NCBI GenBank assembly: GCA_016182285.1
Contig: JACOXQ010000070.1
Span: forward strand, 1-14,763
Direction: 5' to 3'
Length of the DNA stretch: 14,763 nucleotides
Source: Candidatus Kaiserbacteria bacterium
Lineage (GTDB): Bacteria > Patescibacteriota > Minisyncoccia > Phycocordibacterales > Phycocordibacteraceae
Below the pieces are notes generated by a model that was not told the origin of the DNA, did no database searches, and was given only the letters and a program-made list of their open reading frames with translations. A program made the translations under genes and the position numbers. This document shows, piece by piece, positions 13,489 to 14,763 of the stretch. Position 1 is the stretch's first letter. Every line of letters begins with the position of its first letter.

Positions 13489-13983
13489 ATGGCTATAACG
13501 AAAGACAAGAAGCGCGACATCGTCGCGAAGTTAACGGACGCTTTTAAAGAAGCGTCTTCGGTCGCGTTTGTCAGTTTTTCAAAACTGACGGTAAAGGATG
13601 CGTCTAGAGTTCGCAAAGAGTTGGCAGAAGCCGGCGTGCGTTACTATGTCGCGAAGAAAACTCTCATTCGTCTCGCTCTCAGACAGAGAGGATACGAAGG
13701 GGAGGTTCCGGAGTTGCCGGGCGAAGTCGCGGTCGCGTGGACTACGGTTGAAGCGGATACGACTGCACCGGCGCGCGGCGTGTATGACCTCGGCAAGAAG
13801 CTGAAGGGCGCAATCGCTCTCATAGGCGGCGTATTTGAAGGCGCGTTCGCGGACGCGGCTAAGATGACTGAAATCGCCATCATCCCGTCGCTTGAAGCGC
13901 TTCGGGGCATGTTCGCCAATATCATTAATTCGCCGCGTGCGCGTTTTGCGATTGCGCTCAGTGAAGTGGCTAAAACTAAGTGA
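13489..13983 (+). CDS. rplJ: Large ribosomal subunit protein uL10
   Basis: A 164-aa protein forming the base of the ribosomal stalk: its N-terminal domain binds 23S rRNA and its C-terminal helix carries bL12 dimers. It begins MAITKDKKRDIVAKLTDAF, followed by VAFVSFSKLTVKDASRVRKEL (split), the typical YYVAKKTLIRLAL and the C-terminal LRGMFANIINSPRARFAIAL. The length is near the 165-175 usual for the family. The ATG at 13489 is chosen over a TTG at 13474, which lies inside the L10 leader. No Shine-Dalgarno sits at normal spacing (TATTTATA precedes the ATG). rplK and rplA do not precede it as in many bacteria. Regulation by the leader is very likely. Confidence 0.97.
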   Translation: MAITKDKKRDIVAKLTDAFKEASSVAFVSFSKLTVKDASRVRKELAEAGVRYYVAKKTLIRLALRQRGYEGEVPELPGEVAVAWTTVEADTTAPARGVYDLGKKLKGAIALIGGVFEGAFADAAKMTEIAIIPSLEALRGMFANIINSPRARFAIALSEVAKTK

Positions 13984-13993
13984 GATGCCAATC

Positions 13994-14039
13994 TACGAAT
14001 GCATGCGAATGTCACGAATAGAATTCGCATTCATTTGTA
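13994..14039. repeat. Inverted repeat in the rplJ-rplL gap, with ATTCG-type units
   Basis: TACGAATGCATGCGAAT (13994-14010) pairs with 14023-14039 at 15 of 17 positions around a 12-base loop, starting 11 bases after the rplJ stop. The whole gap is made of ACGAAT/ATTCGTA-like words, which continue up to the rplL start. It could pause or partly terminate transcription, protect a processed rplL message, or be a mobile or expanding intergenic repeat. Confidence 0.75.
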
Positions 14040-14056
14040 TCATTCGATTTAATTCG

Positions 14057-14062
14057 TAATAT
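14057..14062 (+). promoter_or_regulatory. Possible internal -10 box for rplL
   Basis: TAATAT lies 9 bases before the rplL ATG in A/T-rich DNA. The sequence 17 bases upstream (TTTGTA) matches a -35 at only 3 of 6 positions. A separate leaderless rplL transcript would help supply the excess bL12 the ribosome needs, but the evidence is thin. Confidence 0.25.
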
Positions 14063-14071
14063 ATTCGTATC

Positions 14072-14437
14072 ATGAATCAAGAACAAATTATTGAAGCAGT
14101 GGAGAAGATGACCGTGCTCGAGTTAAATACGCTTGTGAAGGCCATTGAAGAGAAGTGGGGCGTCTCCGCGACCGCGGTAGCAGCCGCAGGCCCTGCCGCG
14201 GCGGGAGCGCCGGCGGAGGAAGGAAAGTCCACGGCAGACGTGGAGCTCACTGAAGCGGGCGCAAGTAAGATTGCCGTCATAAAGGCGGTGAAGGAGGCGC
14301 TCGGTCTCGGGCTCAAAGAGGCGAAGGACCTCGTTGACGGCGCGCCGTCCATGCTCAAGCAGGGCATGAAGAAGGAAGACGCCCAAGAACTCGCCAAGAA
14401 GCTTGAAGCGGCCGGCGCGAAGGTCACATTGAAATAA
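14072..14437 (+). CDS. rplL: Large ribosomal subunit protein bL12 (L7/L12)
   Basis: A 121-aa stalk protein, present in several copies per ribosome, that recruits and activates the translational GTPases. Residues 1-33 (MNQEQIIEAVEKMTVLELN...) are the dimerising N-terminal domain that binds uL10. Residues about 33-52 are the Ala/Gly/Pro hinge (ATAVAAAGPAAAGAPAEE). Residues 53-121 are the C-terminal factor-binding domain with KIAVIKAVKEALGLGLKEAK and LVDGAPSMLKQGM, ending AGAKVTLK. The length is typical. It lies 88 bases after rplJ, with an inverted repeat between and no Shine-Dalgarno. A strong terminator follows, so rpoB-rpoC are not cotranscribed as in E. coli. Confidence 0.98.
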   Translation: MNQEQIIEAVEKMTVLELNTLVKAIEEKWGVSATAVAAAGPAAAGAPAEEGKSTADVELTEAGASKIAVIKAVKEALGLGLKEAKDLVDGAPSMLKQGMKKEDAQELAKKLEAAGAKVTLK

Positions 14438-14448
14438 ACTACAGCACG

Positions 14449-14490
14449 ATCCCGCCTGTTCTTCAAGAACAGGCGGGATTTTGCGTTTTT
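14449..14490 (+). terminator. Strong intrinsic terminator of the rplJ-rplL operon
   Basis: ATCCCGCCTGTTC (14449-14461) pairs perfectly with GAACAGGCGGGAT (14467-14479) around TTCAA, followed by TTTGCGTTTTT. Confidence 0.93.
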
Positions 14491-14509
14491 GTGCGCAAGC
14501 GCATACACT
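14481..14509 (+). promoter_or_regulatory. Promoter of the terminal winged-helix gene
   Basis: TTGCGT (14481-14486) and TACACT (14504-14509) are exactly 17 bases apart. The -35 overlaps the T-tract of the rplL terminator. The -10 ends 10 bases before the ATG at 14520, so the message would be nearly leaderless. Confidence 0.45.
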
Positions 14510-14519
14510 AGCCGCATCC

Positions 14520-14763
14520 ATGGAACCGATCGCCAAACTCCTTGGTTCTCATGCCCGCTTGAAGACCATACGTCTTTTTATGTTCAACAGAGATTCGTCC
14601 TTCACCGTTACAGAGGTTGGAGAGAGGACCAAGCTTCCTAAAGATTCCGCACGTCGTGAAATCGCAGAACTTTTCTTGTCAGGCCTTGTGCGGAAAAAGG
14701 GACTCAGTGCCCCGGCCCGTGATCAGACAAATCCGCGTTTTGAACATCTTGATGCCCTTGACG
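14520..14763 (+). CDS. Winged-helix transcriptional regulator (partial, runs off right edge)
   Basis: Eighty-one codons are visible from the ATG at 14520. The protein begins MEPIAKLLGSHARLKTIRLF, then SSFTVTEVGERTKLPKDSARREIAELFLSGLVRKKG (residues about 26-61). This fits an ArsR/MarR-like winged helix: a first helix that senses or dimerises, a TVTEV...LPKDSARREI helix-turn-helix with the recognition helix at about 42-50, and LSGLVRKKG leading into the wing. It has its own promoter and no Shine-Dalgarno. The rest of the protein and any effector domain lie outside the window. A regulator is likely; its targets are unknown. Confidence 0.8.
   Translation, partial: MEPIAKLLGSHARLKTIRLFMFNRDSSFTVTEVGERTKLPKDSARREIAELFLSGLVRKKGLSAPARDQTNPRFEHLDALD

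Noticed and set aside
1..14763. CRISPR array, insertion sequence or prophage
   Set aside because: No regularly spaced direct repeats, no transposase or integrase, and no phage structural genes were seen. The repeats in the coat and fibre genes are protein-domain repeats.
1..14763. Alternative genetic code with TGA as glycine
   Set aside because: rplJ ends in TGA at the expected length, and TGA forms the ATGA overlap at 11025. Reading through would extend conserved proteins.

Overview
The window looks like a Parcubacteria-type member of the Patescibacteria (Candidate Phyla Radiation). The main reasons are the secreted proteins with a peptidoglycan-binding module, an S-layer-like protein ending in a W-D-W-S...D-W...Y-L-V-K-x-L-P motif, and the winged-helix proteins next to ftsK and after rplL. 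Short palindromic repeats also sit in intergenic DNA and even inside ftsK. TGA is used as a stop (for example rplJ, and the ATGA overlap at 11025), so the recoded Gracilibacteria/Absconditabacteria code does not apply. A Kaiserbacteria-like affiliation is a guess from composition and repeat style.

Left block (1-3538, minus strand): ftsK, a small membrane-anchored beta-sandwich protein, then recA, which runs off the left edge. A divergent gene (3639-4400, plus) encodes a helical protein with a C-terminal winged helix. An approximately 415-base gap follows. It starts with a near-consensus sigma70 promoter (TTGACT-17-TAATAT) and contains several strong inverted repeats, so it is probably a long structured leader or an RNA gene.

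Middle block (4817-13359, plus strand): a cell-envelope locus. It has a 1148-aa S-layer-like protein with a strong terminator, a small repetitive secreted fibre-like protein, a secreted protein with a C-terminal peptidoglycan-binding domain, a membrane-anchored TPR protein, a 746-aa O-antigen-ligase-family membrane protein with C-terminal TPRs, and a 37-aa one-pass membrane peptide. The S-layer-like and 305-aa proteins share a helical-plus-peptidoglycan-binding module. My inference is that the locus builds, anchors and perhaps glycosylates the outer protein coat.

Right block (13389-14763, plus strand): a promoter, a recognisable L10 leader, rplJ (uL10), a hairpin, rplL (bL12), a strong terminator, and the start of another winged-helix regulator with its own promoter. 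rpoB does not follow rplL here.

Translation starts: most starts at the head of a transcription unit lack a Shine-Dalgarno sequence, and several have a -10-like box only 8-13 bases before the ATG, suggesting leaderless messages. The internal ATGA-overlapped ligase gene does have a GGGAG at normal spacing.
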